From: Bacteroidota bacterium
Lineage (GTDB): Bacteria; Bacteroidota; Bacteroidia; 2-12-FULL-35-15
Assembly: GCA_947504725.1 (NCBI GenBank)
Contig: CANNHN010000010.1
Location: 23,162-87,161 of the forward strand
Direction: 5' to 3'
Length of the DNA stretch: 64,000 nucleotides
A program made the translations under genes and the position numbers. Below the pieces are notes generated by a model that ran no database searches, was not told the origin of the DNA, and saw only the letters and a program-made list of their open reading frames with translations. Each line of letters begins with the position of its first letter. Within the stretch, counting starts at the first letter, position 1. Below are positions 17,073 to 24,900 of this stretch, piece after piece.

Positions 17073-17106
17073 TTCTCTGCGCCTTCTCAGCGTCCACTGC
17101 GGTTAA
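17050..17106. repeat. CTCTGCG-type dispersed intergenic repeat
   Basis: Units CGCAGAGA, CTCTGCG, CTCTGCG, CTCAGCG, CACTGCG end in GGTTAAA. The sequence is GC-richer than its surroundings and made of degenerate 7-10-base units. Repeats of this type are known from intergenic regions of several bacterial phyla. Here the first two units form the terminator hairpin. Confidence 0.6.
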
Positions 17107-17109
17107 ATT

Positions 17110-18882
17110 TTAAAAACAATATTTATTTTCAGCAATTAACTTAGCAGAAATGTTTCTTCGTGCTTCTGTTGTATTTAATGGTTCTGTCTTTGTAAAACGT
17201 TTTAAGCCCATTAACATTGCTTTTTGTTCATCACCTGTAGCAAATGAATTGATTGCTTCTTTTCCTGATTTGTGAATTCTGTCGGCTGCATCGTTGATAT
17301 AAACACGCATGATGTCCAATTGCTCTTTGCATGCTGCTTCACCTTTTAAAGAAACAAGTTTCTCAACGCGTAGTTGTAATGATTCAGAAACATACGTTTC
17401 AATAATCATGTCAGCTAAGTTCATTAAAATTTCTTGTTCTTTTCCTAATTGCATCATCAGCTTTTGAACAGCAGCACCAGCCACCATCAATACTGATTTT
17501 TTAAATCCTGTTACATATTTTTTCTCGTTGGAGAATGTTGTTGTTTCACCTGCTGAAAAATCAGGAATACCCATCAATTCTGCTGCAACTGCTTGTGCTG
17601 GTCCCATCAAATCCAATTCACCTTTCATGGCACGTTTTAACATCATGTCAACCGTTAGCATTCTGTTAATTTCATTCGTGCCTTCAAAAATTCTGTTGAT
17701 GCGAGCATCACGGTAAGCTCTGTCCATCGGAGCTTCTGCGCTGTATCCCATTCCGCCATAAATTTGAACACCTTCGTCCACAACATAATCTAACACTTCT
17801 GATCCATGTACTTTTAAGATGGCTGCTTCTACAGCAAATTGTTCAACTCCCTTAAGTTTTGCCTTTGCTTCATCCATTCCGCCTTCAATTAAAGATTTAG
17901 TTGCATCTTCAATATTCTGACTTGCTCTATAAATTGCTGATTCGCTTGCATAAATTCTAATCGCTTGTTCTGCTAGTTTGTGACGAATGGCTCCGTATTT
18001 TGAAATTGATCTGCCAAATTGTTGGCGTTCATTTGCGTATTTCACCGAAAGCGTACATGTCTCTTTGCTTCCACCAATTGCAGCACCAGCAAGTTTTACG
18101 CGACCTAAATTCAAAATGTTAACAGCTATTTTAAATCCATTTTGTCTTTCTGATAGTAAATTTTCAACTGGAACCTTACAATCGTTAAAGAAAACTTGAC
18201 GCGTTGAACTTCCTTTGATTCCCATTTTATGTTCTTCTGGATTTAAAGAAATTCCACCAAATGTTTTTTCTACAATAAATGCAGATAAATTTTCATCGTC
18301 ATCAATTTTAGCGAATACAGTATAGATATCTGAGAAACCACCATTGGTGATCCACATCTTTTGTCCGTTTAATATATAATGTTTTCCATCTGCAGAAAGT
18401 TTTGCATTTGTTTTTCCTGAATTGGCATCTGATCCAGCACTTGGTTCTGTCAAGCAATAGCAAGATTTCCATTCACCACTAGCCAACTTTGGAATGTATT
18501 TTGCTTTTTGTTCTTTTGTTCCATAATATAAGATCGGAAGTGTACCAATTCCTGTGTGAGCAGAAATAGCAACTGCAAATGAATGTCCTGCACCTAATAT
18601 TTCTGTTGCCAACATAGAAGTTGTAAAGTCTTTTCCGAATCCACCATATTCTTCAGGAACAGAAATCCCTAAAAGTCCAAGTTCTCCTGCTTTGTTAAGC
18701 AAGTCAACCATTAAACCTTCTTCTTGCGCATCAATACGATCTAATTTGTCCCAAACATTTTGAGCTAAAAAATCGTGACAAGTTTGAGCAATCATCAATT
18801 GTTCTTCGTTCCATTCTTCTGGAATAAAAACATCTTTTGCTTCTGTTTCTTTGATAAGGAATTCTCCACCTTTTAATGACAT
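17110..18882 (-). CDS. Acyl-CoA dehydrogenase (long/very-long-chain type)
   Basis: FAD enzyme of the first beta-oxidation step (590 aa). N-terminal helical domain 20-140, beta domain with CYCLTEPSAGSDANSG (142-156) and MWITNGG (176-182), then the C-terminal helical domain with ANERQQFGRSISKYGAIRHK (283-302). The catalytic glutamate is E400 in RIFEGTNEINR. About 170 extra C-terminal residues beyond the classic 380-aa core match the VLCAD/ACAD9-like group found with FadA/FadB pairs in Bacteroidota. It is the last gene of the operon; the S23 gene and its repeat arrays separate it from thiolase. Confidence 0.94.
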   Translation of the reverse strand: MSLKGGEFLIKETEAKDVFIPEEWNEEQLMIAQTCHDFLAQNVWDKLDRIDAQEEGLMVDLLNKAGELGLLGISVPEEYGGFGKDFTTSMLATEILGAGHSFAVAISAHTGIGTLPILYYGTKEQKAKYIPKLASGEWKSCYCLTEPSAGSDANSGKTNAKLSADGKHYILNGQKMWITNGGFSDIYTVFAKIDDDENLSAFIVEKTFGGISLNPEEHKMGIKGSSTRQVFFNDCKVPVENLLSERQNGFKIAVNILNLGRVKLAGAAIGGSKETCTLSVKYANERQQFGRSISKYGAIRHKLAEQAIRIYASESAIYRASQNIEDATKSLIEGGMDEAKAKLKGVEQFAVEAAILKVHGSEVLDYVVDEGVQIYGGMGYSAEAPMDRAYRDARINRIFEGTNEINRMLTVDMMLKRAMKGELDLMGPAQAVAAELMGIPDFSAGETTTFSNEKKYVTGFKKSVLMVAGAAVQKLMMQLGKEQEILMNLADMIIETYVSESLQLRVEKLVSLKGEAACKEQLDIMRVYINDAADRIHKSGKEAINSFATGDEQKAMLMGLKRFTKTEPLNTTEARRNISAKLIAENKYCF

Positions 18883-18896
18883 AGTTTTTTGAATTA

Positions 18897-18924
18897 GTAT
18901 CAGGTATCAAGTATCAGGTATCAG
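18897..18924. repeat. Left heptamer array (GTATCAR x4) flanking the S23 gene
   Basis: Four perfect tandem heptamers on the plus strand: GTATCAG, GTATCAA, GTATCAG, GTATCAG. The array starts 14 bases upstream of the acyl-CoA dehydrogenase ATG and overlaps the final codons of the S23 gene. It faces an equivalent inverted array at 19303-19330. Confidence 0.9.
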
Positions 18925-19280
18925 GATGTTTGTAAAACGGACTTTTTCAATCCATTTATCATCCTCTGAACTTTACATACCCTTTCGGTTAGTAATTGTG
19001 TTTGTTCTTTAGTTATATAATTAAATTCACTCGATAATAATAGTTGTGTTTCTAGCTCAAAAGCTGATCCTAGCGCAATATTCAAAAATTGATTAAAATC
19101 TTTATCAGTTCCTCTGCCAGCACCTTCTGCAATATTACTTGGTATTGAAATTGAACAACGATTTATTTGAGAGATTAATCCGTATTTTTCTTCATTCGGA
19201 AAACTTTTTGTAGTAGTATAAACTTCCTTTGTCAACGCCATTGCTTCTTGCCAAACTTTTAGTTCTTTAAAATTATGCAT
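18921..19280 (-). CDS. Four-helix-bundle protein (S23 / 23S rRNA intervening-sequence family)
   Basis: 119-aa protein of the four-helix-bundle (S23/IVP) family. The family pattern is clear: FKELKVWQEAMALTKEVY, then LISQINRCSISIPSNIAEGAGRG, then FLNIALGSAFELETQLLLS. Family members were first found inside 23S rRNA intervening sequences of spirochaetes, and the DGR accessory protein bAvd has the same fold. The molecular role of stand-alone copies is not settled. It is inserted between thiolase and acyl-CoA dehydrogenase of one operon and bounded by inverted GTATCAR heptamer arrays, the left of which supplies its last codons. This suggests arrival as a unit after the operon formed (inference). 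Confidence 0.9.
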   Translation of the reverse strand: MHNFKELKVWQEAMALTKEVYTTTKSFPNEEKYGLISQINRCSISIPSNIAEGAGRGTDKDFNQFLNIALGSAFELETQLLLSSEFNYITKEQTQLLTERVCKVQRMINGLKKSVLQTS

Positions 19281-19302
19281 AAATATTTTTTATTTTTTTG
19301 TC

Positions 19303-19330
19303 TTGATACCTGATACTTGCTACCTGATAC
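19303..19330. repeat. Right heptamer array (YTGATAC x4)
   Basis: TTGATAC, CTGATAC, TTGCTAC, CTGATAC on the plus strand: the inverted counterpart of the left array, with one substitution in the third unit. It ends 3 bases from the thiolase stop codon. Confidence 0.9.
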
Positions 19331-19333
19331 TTT

Positions 19334-20509
19334 TTACAGCATTTCGAATATACCTGCAGCACCTTGACCGGTACCTACACACATACTTACAATTCCGTAT
19401 TTTTTATTCTGACGTTTTAATTCTGAAAATAACTGAACCGATAATTTCGCTCCGGAACAACCCAATGGATGTCCAAGTGAAATTGCTCCGCCATTCACAT
19501 TCACAATGTTTTGATTGATGTTTAATTCTCTGCAAACAGCTAATGATTGTGAAGCAAAAGCTTCGTTTAATTCAATTAAATCTATTTGACCTAAATTCAT
19601 TCCTGCTAATTTCAAAGCTTTAGGAATAGCAGCAACTGGACCGATTCCCATAATTCTAGGAGGAACACCTGCCGCAGCAAAACTCACCATTCTCGCAATT
19701 GGTTTTAAATTATTTTCTTTTAAAAATTTCTCGCTTACAATCATTACGAATGCTGCTCCGTCACTTGTCTGGGACGAATTTCCTGCAGTTACACTTCCTT
19801 TTGCATCAAACACTGGTTTTAATTTTGCCAATGCTTCAAGTGTTGTATCGGCACGCGGACCTTCATCTGTATCAATAATAAAATCTCTAGTTTTCTTTTT
19901 TTCGTTTTCGTCAAGATATGTTTCAGAAATTTTAACAGGAACAATTTCGTTTTTGAATTTACCTTCTTTGATAGCTTTCATTGCTTTCATGTGAGAATTG
20001 AATGCAAATGCATCTTGGTCTTCGCGACTAATCTTATATTCATTCGCAACTGCTTCTGCAGTTAATCCCATTCCCCAATAATGATCTGGATGAGCAAGTG
20101 CGACACCAGCATGTGGAACAATTCTCCATCCGCCCATCGGAATTAAACTCATGCTTTCTGCTCCACCAGCAACAATACAATCTGCCATACCCGCATGAAT
20201 TTTTGCAGCTGCGATAGCAATTGTTTCTAAACCTGAAGCACAATATCTGTTTACTGTTACTCCAGCAACTTTATCAGTATTGAATGCCATTAACGAAATT
20301 AATCTCGCCATGTTCAAACCTTGTTCTGCTTCGGGCATTGCGTTTCCAACAATCAAATCATCTACTTGATCGTGTGCAATGTTTGGAACACTTGCCATCA
20401 AATGCTTGATAACATCTGCTGCCAAATCATCTGGGCGAGTGAATCTAAATCCACCTCTGTTTGCTTTTCCTACTGCGGTTCTAAAACCAGCTACTATAAA
20501 TGCGTTCAT
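19334..20509 (-). CDS. fadA: Acetyl-CoA C-acyltransferase (thiolase, FadA type)
   Basis: Last enzyme of the beta-oxidation cycle, cleaving 3-ketoacyl-CoA with CoA (391 aa). The nucleophilic Cys is C90 in NRYCASGLETIA. NEAFASQSLAV and GGAISLGHPLGCSGA carry the conserved Asn and His, and the second Cys is in MCVGTGQGAAG. Length and the N-terminal VAGFRTAVGKANRGGFR are normal for degradative thiolases. The start lies 3 bases after the FadB-type gene, consistent with a FadB-FadA multienzyme complex. Confidence 0.94.
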   Translation of the reverse strand: MNAFIVAGFRTAVGKANRGGFRFTRPDDLAADVIKHLMASVPNIAHDQVDDLIVGNAMPEAEQGLNMARLISLMAFNTDKVAGVTVNRYCASGLETIAIAAAKIHAGMADCIVAGGAESMSLIPMGGWRIVPHAGVALAHPDHYWGMGLTAEAVANEYKISREDQDAFAFNSHMKAMKAIKEGKFKNEIVPVKISETYLDENEKKKTRDFIIDTDEGPRADTTLEALAKLKPVFDAKGSVTAGNSSQTSDGAAFVMIVSEKFLKENNLKPIARMVSFAAAGVPPRIMGIGPVAAIPKALKLAGMNLGQIDLIELNEAFASQSLAVCRELNINQNIVNVNGGAISLGHPLGCSGAKLSVQLFSELKRQNKKYGIVSMCVGTGQGAAGIFEML

Positions 20510-20512
20510 ATT

Positions 20513-22909
20513 TTAGTTTCTTAAAATTTTACCACCTGTGATAATTGACTGTAATCTTTCTAACGTTTTTCTTTCTCCGCACAAACTTAAAAATGCTTCT
20601 CTTTCCAAATCCAATAAGTATTGTTCGCTTACTAATGTTGGAGATGATAAATCACCACCGCATAAAACGTAAGCTAATTTTTGAGAAATCTTCACATCGT
20701 GTTCGCTGATGTAATTTCCAACTTGCATGGAGTTTGCACCTAAATAAGCTAATCCCAGTGCTTGTTTTCCTAATACACGAATATCTTTTCTTGCAGCAGG
20801 TTTTGTATAACCAGCTTCTGCTAGTTCGATGCAATTTAATTTTGCTTCCGTTAAAACGCGGTTGCGAGAAATTACCACAACATCTTTTCCTTTTCTTAAA
20901 TATCCTAAATCAAAAGCTTCATAAGCTGACGTTCCAACTTTAGCTTGACCAATCGTTAAAAAACGATCACGGAAATTATTTAATTCAATATCGCCATCTT
21001 GTAATTCATCCGATAATCGAACTGCGAATTCTTTTGTTCCTCCACCTCCTGGAATCAAACCAACTCCAAATTCTACTAATCCCATGTATGTTTCAGCGTG
21101 TAAAACCACTCTGTCCGAATGCATACTCATTTCACATGCGCCACCCAATGCTAAATTGTGTGGTGCTACAACAACTGGAATAGAAGAGTAGCGAACACGC
21201 ATCATTGTGTTTTGAAAAGTTTTGATTGCGAAATTCAATTCATCGTATTCTTGTTCAACCGCCATCATAAAAATCATTCCCACATTTGCTCCAGCTGAAA
21301 AATTTGCTCCTTCGTTGGAAATAACCAATCCTCTAAAATCTTTTTCTGCTATTTCAATTGATTTGTTGATGCCTTCAATTACTTCTGCACCAATGGAATT
21401 CATTTTTGTATTCCATTCTAAGTTCACAATTCCATCACCAATATCCGTCAATGTTGCGCCACTGTTTTTCCAAACTGTTTTGTTTGCGCGAATATTATCT
21501 AAAATGATAAATGATTCAGTTCCTGGAATTACTTTGAATGATTTTGATGGAATGTCGTAATATTTTTTACTTCCGTTTTCTACTTTGTAAAACGAAGTTG
21601 CTCCAGAAGAAAGCATATCGTAAATCCATTGTGCTGGTTTGTTGCCTGCTGCTTCCATAGCTTTTACAGTTTCTGCAACGCCTAATGCATCCCATGCTTC
21701 AAATGGTCCAAGTTCCCATGCGAAACCTGCATTCATAGCGGCATCAATTTTATAAAGTTCGTCTGTGATTTCAGGAATGCGATTGCTCACATAAGCAAAT
21801 AAACCATAGAAAGAAGTCCGGTAAAAGTCACCTGCTTTGTCTTTTCCCGCCAACAACACTTTCATTCTATCACGCAAGTTGTCGATCGTCTTTGTTTGTT
21901 CGAGTGTTGCAAATTTTGCTTTTACAGATGGTTTGTATTCTAATGTTTTTAAATCCAAAGAATGAATTTCGGATTTTCCACCAGCGCCTTTTACTTTTTT
22001 GAAAAAGCCTTGTTCTGTTTTACTTCCAAGCCATTTATTTTCTACCATTTTAGAAACATAACCTGGGATTTTGAAAACATCAATTGCTTCATCTTTCGGA
22101 CAGCTTGCTGCAACTCCGTTAGCAACGTGAACTAATGTATCTAATCCTACTACATCACACGTGCGGAAGGTTGCAGATTTCGGTCGGCCTAAAACTGGTC
22201 CAGTTAATTTATCTACTTCATCAATTGTTAAACCCATTTTTTCAACGGTGTGAAACAAATTCATGATTCCGTAAACTCCAATTCTGTTAGCAATAAATGC
22301 TGGAGTGTCTTTACATAAAACGGTTGTCTTTCCTAAATATAATTCTCCATACTTCATTAAAAAGTCAACGACTTCAGGAGACGTTTTCGGTGTTGGAATA
22401 ATTTCCAATAATCTTAAATAGCGTGGAGGATTAAAAAAGTGAGAACCACAAAAGTGCTTTTGAAAATCTTCGCTACGACCTTCATTCATTAAATGAATAG
22501 GAATACCAGAAGTATTAGAAGTAATTAATGTTCCGGGTTTGCGGAATTTTTCTACGTTATCGAAAACTTGTTTCTTGATGTCCAAACGCTCAATCACCAC
22601 TTCAATAATCCAATCGCAAGTAGCGATGTCTTTCATGTTGTCATCAAAATTCCCCGTTGCAATACGTTTTGCAAATGCTTTTCGATAAATAGGAGATGGG
22701 TTTGATTTCAAAGCAAATGCCAATGCGTCATCTACAATTTTATTTACCCCTCCCTGCCTCCCCGAAGGGGAGGAGTTGGTTTCGTCTTTGTTGACAAACG
22801 GTATGTCCAATAGAATTACTTCGATACCAATGTTAGCAAAATGACAAGCAATTCTGCTTCCCATTACACCTGAACCAAGAATGGCTACTTTTTTAATTGT
22901 TCTGTTCAT
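20513..22909 (-). CDS. 3-hydroxyacyl-CoA dehydrogenase / enoyl-CoA hydratase fusion (FadB-type, dehydrogenase first)
   Basis: Bifunctional beta-oxidation enzyme (798 aa). The NAD-binding domain comes first (VAILGSGVMGS, 8-18), then WIIEVVIERLDIK, SGIPIH, and the dehydrogenase C-domain with GSHFFNPPRYLRLLEIIPT. The crotonase domain is C-terminal (about 490-720): SNEGANFSAGANVGM, LALGGACEMSMHSDRVV, GLIPGGGGTKEFA. This dehydrogenase-hydratase order is the reverse of E. coli FadB and is common in Bacteroidota. Residues 45-57 (NSSPSGRQGGVNK) are encoded by a palindromic GC-rich repeat inserted in frame in a surface loop after the first Rossmann strand pair. It lies downstream of marR with a 65-base gap. 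Confidence 0.93.
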   Translation of the reverse strand: MNRTIKKVAILGSGVMGSRIACHFANIGIEVILLDIPFVNKDETNSSPSGRQGGVNKIVDDALAFALKSNPSPIYRKAFAKRIATGNFDDNMKDIATCDWIIEVVIERLDIKKQVFDNVEKFRKPGTLITSNTSGIPIHLMNEGRSEDFQKHFCGSHFFNPPRYLRLLEIIPTPKTSPEVVDFLMKYGELYLGKTTVLCKDTPAFIANRIGVYGIMNLFHTVEKMGLTIDEVDKLTGPVLGRPKSATFRTCDVVGLDTLVHVANGVAASCPKDEAIDVFKIPGYVSKMVENKWLGSKTEQGFFKKVKGAGGKSEIHSLDLKTLEYKPSVKAKFATLEQTKTIDNLRDRMKVLLAGKDKAGDFYRTSFYGLFAYVSNRIPEITDELYKIDAAMNAGFAWELGPFEAWDALGVAETVKAMEAAGNKPAQWIYDMLSSGATSFYKVENGSKKYYDIPSKSFKVIPGTESFIILDNIRANKTVWKNSGATLTDIGDGIVNLEWNTKMNSIGAEVIEGINKSIEIAEKDFRGLVISNEGANFSAGANVGMIFMMAVEQEYDELNFAIKTFQNTMMRVRYSSIPVVVAPHNLALGGACEMSMHSDRVVLHAETYMGLVEFGVGLIPGGGGTKEFAVRLSDELQDGDIELNNFRDRFLTIGQAKVGTSAYEAFDLGYLRKGKDVVVISRNRVLTEAKLNCIELAEAGYTKPAARKDIRVLGKQALGLAYLGANSMQVGNYISEHDVKISQKLAYVLCGGDLSSPTLVSEQYLLDLEREAFLSLCGERKTLERLQSIITGGKILRN
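22743..22777. repeat. GC-rich palindromic repeat inside the FadB-type coding sequence
   Basis: A 35-base stretch containing the stem CCTCCCC-GAA-GGGGAGG (22757-22773) next to CCCCTCCC. It is strikingly GC-rich in this AT-rich gene and looks like the intergenic CTCCCC/GGGGAG repeats common in Bacteroidota. Read in frame on the minus strand it encodes NSSPSGRQGGVNK. Confidence 0.75.
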
Positions 22910-22936
22910 AGTACTACTTTTTATTTCCTTTAAGTT

Positions 22937-22960
22937 GTCACTTCGAGCGGAGTCGAGAAG
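22937..22960. repeat. TCGACTCCGCTCAG-type dispersed repeat, variant copy 4
   Basis: On the minus strand CTTCTCGACTCCGCTCGAAG followed by TGAC. It differs from the main form by TCGAAG in place of TCAGNG. Located between the marR stop and the FadB-type start. Confidence 0.65.
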
Positions 22961-22974
22961 CGAGAAATCTTCTC

Positions 22975-23427
22975 TTATCCGAGTTTAAGTATCTTGTTTT
23001 TTTCTTCCGCCAATGAAATAATATCATTCACTGTTTTCAAAAATTCATCAATTTTATTTTTTCCGATTTTATTTTCTATTTCTGAGTTGAAATTGCGGAC
23101 AATCTTTTTTGCAAGTTCTTTATTTTCTTTGCCTTTTTGAGTTAAGATAAGTTTAACCTTGCGTTTATCTTCCTTATCGGCTTTGCGGATAATCAGCTTC
23201 TCGTCTTCAAGAGCTTTAATGATACGAGAAAGTGAAGTGCTTTCCATTCCTAATTTAGGAGCAATGTCGGAAGCATATGCTCCTTCATCACTATCGATGT
23301 TCAATAAAAAGTGACCAATGGCAATGCTTCCACCATATTGTGCGGCTTCAGCATTGTACATGCGGGAGATAATCTGCCAGGCAGACTTTAATTTTGAATC
23401 AACGGTTTCGGTGTGTTTTTTCGACAT
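22975..23427 (-). CDS. MarR-family transcriptional regulator of the beta-oxidation operon
   Basis: 150-aa winged-helix regulator. The recognition region reads ASDIAPKLGMESTSLSRIIKALEDEKLIIRKADKEDKRKVKLILTQ (roughly residues 53-98), the MarR-typical helix-turn-helix and beta wing with the D-x-R-x4-L pattern. It is the first gene of the operon that carries FadB-type, FadA and acyl-CoA dehydrogenase. MarR-type regulators of fatty-acid degradation that release DNA on binding acyl-CoA are known in other bacteria; acyl-CoA as the ligand here is inference. Two inverted-repeat operators lie directly upstream and coincide with its promoter boxes, indicating autoregulation. Confidence 0.88.
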   Translation of the reverse strand: MSKKHTETVDSKLKSAWQIISRMYNAEAAQYGGSIAIGHFLLNIDSDEGAYASDIAPKLGMESTSLSRIIKALEDEKLIIRKADKEDKRKVKLILTQKGKENKELAKKIVRNFNSEIENKIGKNKIDEFLKTVNDIISLAEEKNKILKLG

Positions 23428-23429
23428 TC

Positions 23430-23470
23430 TTATGCAAACATAATAATTTTTATTTATTATGCAAGCATAA
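23430..23470 (-). promoter_or_regulatory. marR promoter overlapped by twin operators
   Basis: Two palindromes, TTATGCAAACATAA (23430-23443) and TTATGCAAGCATAA (23457-23470), have centres 27 bases apart. On the minus strand the distal one contains the -33 TTG (23464-23462) and the proximal one the -7 TATGTTTG (23442-23435), with exactly 19 bases between. A repressor bound to both sites would cover the whole promoter. The predicted RNA start is within a few bases of the marR ATG, so the message has almost no leader. Confidence 0.8.
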
Positions 23471-23491
23471 TATTGATTATTTTAGCTGATT

Positions 23492-23522
23492 TCTGTCATG
23501 TGTCTATTCTTGACTAACTTTG
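23492..23522 (+). promoter_or_regulatory. Promoter of the TRIC-family gene
   Basis: TCTG (23492-23495, one mismatch to TTTG), 19 bases, TAACTTTG (23515-23522). RNA would start near 23528, which places the upstream in-frame ATG at 23498 outside the message and supports the start at 23537. Confidence 0.6.
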
Positions 23523-23536
23523 TGCAATATTCAGCT

Positions 23537-24160
23537 ATGCAAACACAATACATTTTAGAAGTTTTAGGAACAGGTTTTTTTGCCATTTCAGGGGCATTGG
23601 CAGCCAATGATAAAGCCCAGCCAGATTGGTTCGGAGCTAGTTTTATTGGATTTATTACTGCCATTGGAGGCGGTAGTTTAAGGGATATTTTATTGGGCAG
23701 TTATCCTTTGGTTTGGGTAAACGACATTTTTTTTGTTTACGCGATTATTGTAGGGGTAGTACTGGCCAGTGTATTCTTTAAAACCCTAATAAAATTGCGA
23801 AGAACCTTCTTTTTATTCGATACAGTCGGTATTGCCATGTTTACAATTGTAGGAACCGAAAAAGCAATGAGTTTGGGAGTAAATCCTTTTATTTCCGCGT
23901 TGATGGGAATGTTTTCGGCAGTAATGGGCGGAGTTATTCGCGATGTTTTAACCAATGAGATTCCAATTATCTTCAAAAAGGAAGTTTATGCTACTGCTTG
24001 TTTGGTTGGAGCGGTAGTTTATTTAACATTGGATTATGTTGGTTGTGAAAGGAATGTAAACTTTCTAATAGCTGCTTTGTTAATTATAGGAATACGGATT
24101 GTTGCTGTAAAGAAAAATTTAAGTCTTCCTAAGTTTATTAAAGAAAAAGATGAAATCTAA
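23537..24160 (+). CDS. TRIC/UPF0126-family cation channel
   Basis: Seven-helix membrane protein (207 aa) of the trimeric intracellular cation channel family, formed by two inverted copies of a three-helix unit plus one helix. Both glycine-rich repeats are visible: FFAISGALAANDK with FIGFITAIGGGSLRDILLG, and FTIVGTEKAM with GMFSAVMGGVIRDVLTNEIP. Bacterial and archaeal members conduct K+ and Na+. The ATG at 23537 (MQTQYILEVLG) is preferred because the alternative at 23498 adds 13 unlikely residues and lies upstream of the predicted transcription start. Confidence 0.88.
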   Translation: MQTQYILEVLGTGFFAISGALAANDKAQPDWFGASFIGFITAIGGGSLRDILLGSYPLVWVNDIFFVYAIIVGVVLASVFFKTLIKLRRTFFLFDTVGIAMFTIVGTEKAMSLGVNPFISALMGMFSAVMGGVIRDVLTNEIPIIFKKEVYATACLVGAVVYLTLDYVGCERNVNFLIAALLIIGIRIVAVKKNLSLPKFIKEKDEI

Positions 24161-24252
24161 AATAATATATACCGAAAAGCATATATGTAATAGCCCAATA
24201 AATTGGTCTAACATATATTGCATCGGCATTAATTTACAAGCAATTGACTCCT

Positions 24253-24900
24253 ATGAATAATAATAAAATAATTTACATATACGATCCCTTGTGTGGTTGG
24301 TGTTACGGTTTTTCTCCAGTTATCCAGAAGATACAAAAGGAATATGCAGAGAAATTGGATTTTGATATTATTAGTGGAGGAATGGTGATTGGCGAGAGAG
24401 AAGGATTGATTGGTGATTTTGCCGATTATATTTTAAAAGCATTGCCTCGTTTAGAAGAAATGACGGGAGTGAAATTTGGAGAGCCTTATCTATCGAAGTT
24501 GAGAGACAAGTCGTTGTACCAATCTTCTCTAAAACCTTGTATTGCTTTGGAAGTTTTTAAATCGTTCAATGAAAAGGATGCAATCACTTTTGCATCTTCT
24601 ATTCAGAAAGCACAATATATTGATGGGCACGATTTGCAAGACGATTCGGTTTATTTAGAACTCATCAAACCTTATGGAATTTTACCAGAAGCATTTTTAC
24701 AAAAATTGAATAGTGATGAATTTCGAATGGAAACAACTAATCAATTTAAAATGATTCAAGAATGGGGTATTTCTGGTTTCCCTGCAGTGATTCTTGTGAA
24801 AGACAATCAGTTTTATCTTATAGCAAAAGGATATGTTGATTATGATAATTTGAATAAGGTGATTGAAAAGATTCTTGCTGAAAAGACTACTTTATCTTAG
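24253..24900 (+). CDS. DsbA-family thioredoxin-fold protein (FrnE-like)
   Basis: Cytoplasmic-type DsbA-fold protein (215 aa) with no signal peptide. The active site is YDPLCGWCYGF with Cys14 and Cys17, and the cis-Pro loop is GISGFPAVIL. The CxWC motif and helical insert fit the FrnE/COG3531 group, thought to act as thiol oxidoreductases in oxidative stress. The open frame begins at a TTG at 24244, but the ATG at 24253 (MNNNKIIYIYDP) is the normal start. Its last 14 bases overlap the end of the convergent GT-C/TPR gene. Confidence 0.87.
   Translation: MNNNKIIYIYDPLCGWCYGFSPVIQKIQKEYAEKLDFDIISGGMVIGEREGLIGDFADYILKALPRLEEMTGVKFGEPYLSKLRDKSLYQSSLKPCIALEVFKSFNEKDAITFASSIQKAQYIDGHDLQDDSVYLELIKPYGILPEAFLQKLNSDEFRMETTNQFKMIQEWGISGFPAVILVKDNQFYLIAKGYVDYDNLNKVIEKILAEKTTLS

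Larger units (their letters stand above)
18897..19330. mobile_element. Putative S23-carrying mobile unit bounded by inverted heptamer arrays
   Basis: 434-base segment: GTATCAR x4, S23 gene (minus strand), YTGATAC x4 (the reverse complement). The arrays act like 28-base terminal inverted repeats. It splits an otherwise contiguous fad operon, and a lone three-unit array occurs at 36098-36118. No target-site duplication and no recognised transposase were seen, so mobility is inference. Confidence 0.45.

Noticed and set aside
18921..19280. Diversity-generating retroelement accessory (bAvd)
   Set aside because: The fold family is the same, but there is no reverse transcriptase, template repeat or variable repeat in the window.
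18897..19330. CRISPR-like array
   Set aside because: The heptamers are directly tandem without spacers and the two arrays are inverted; no cas genes are present.
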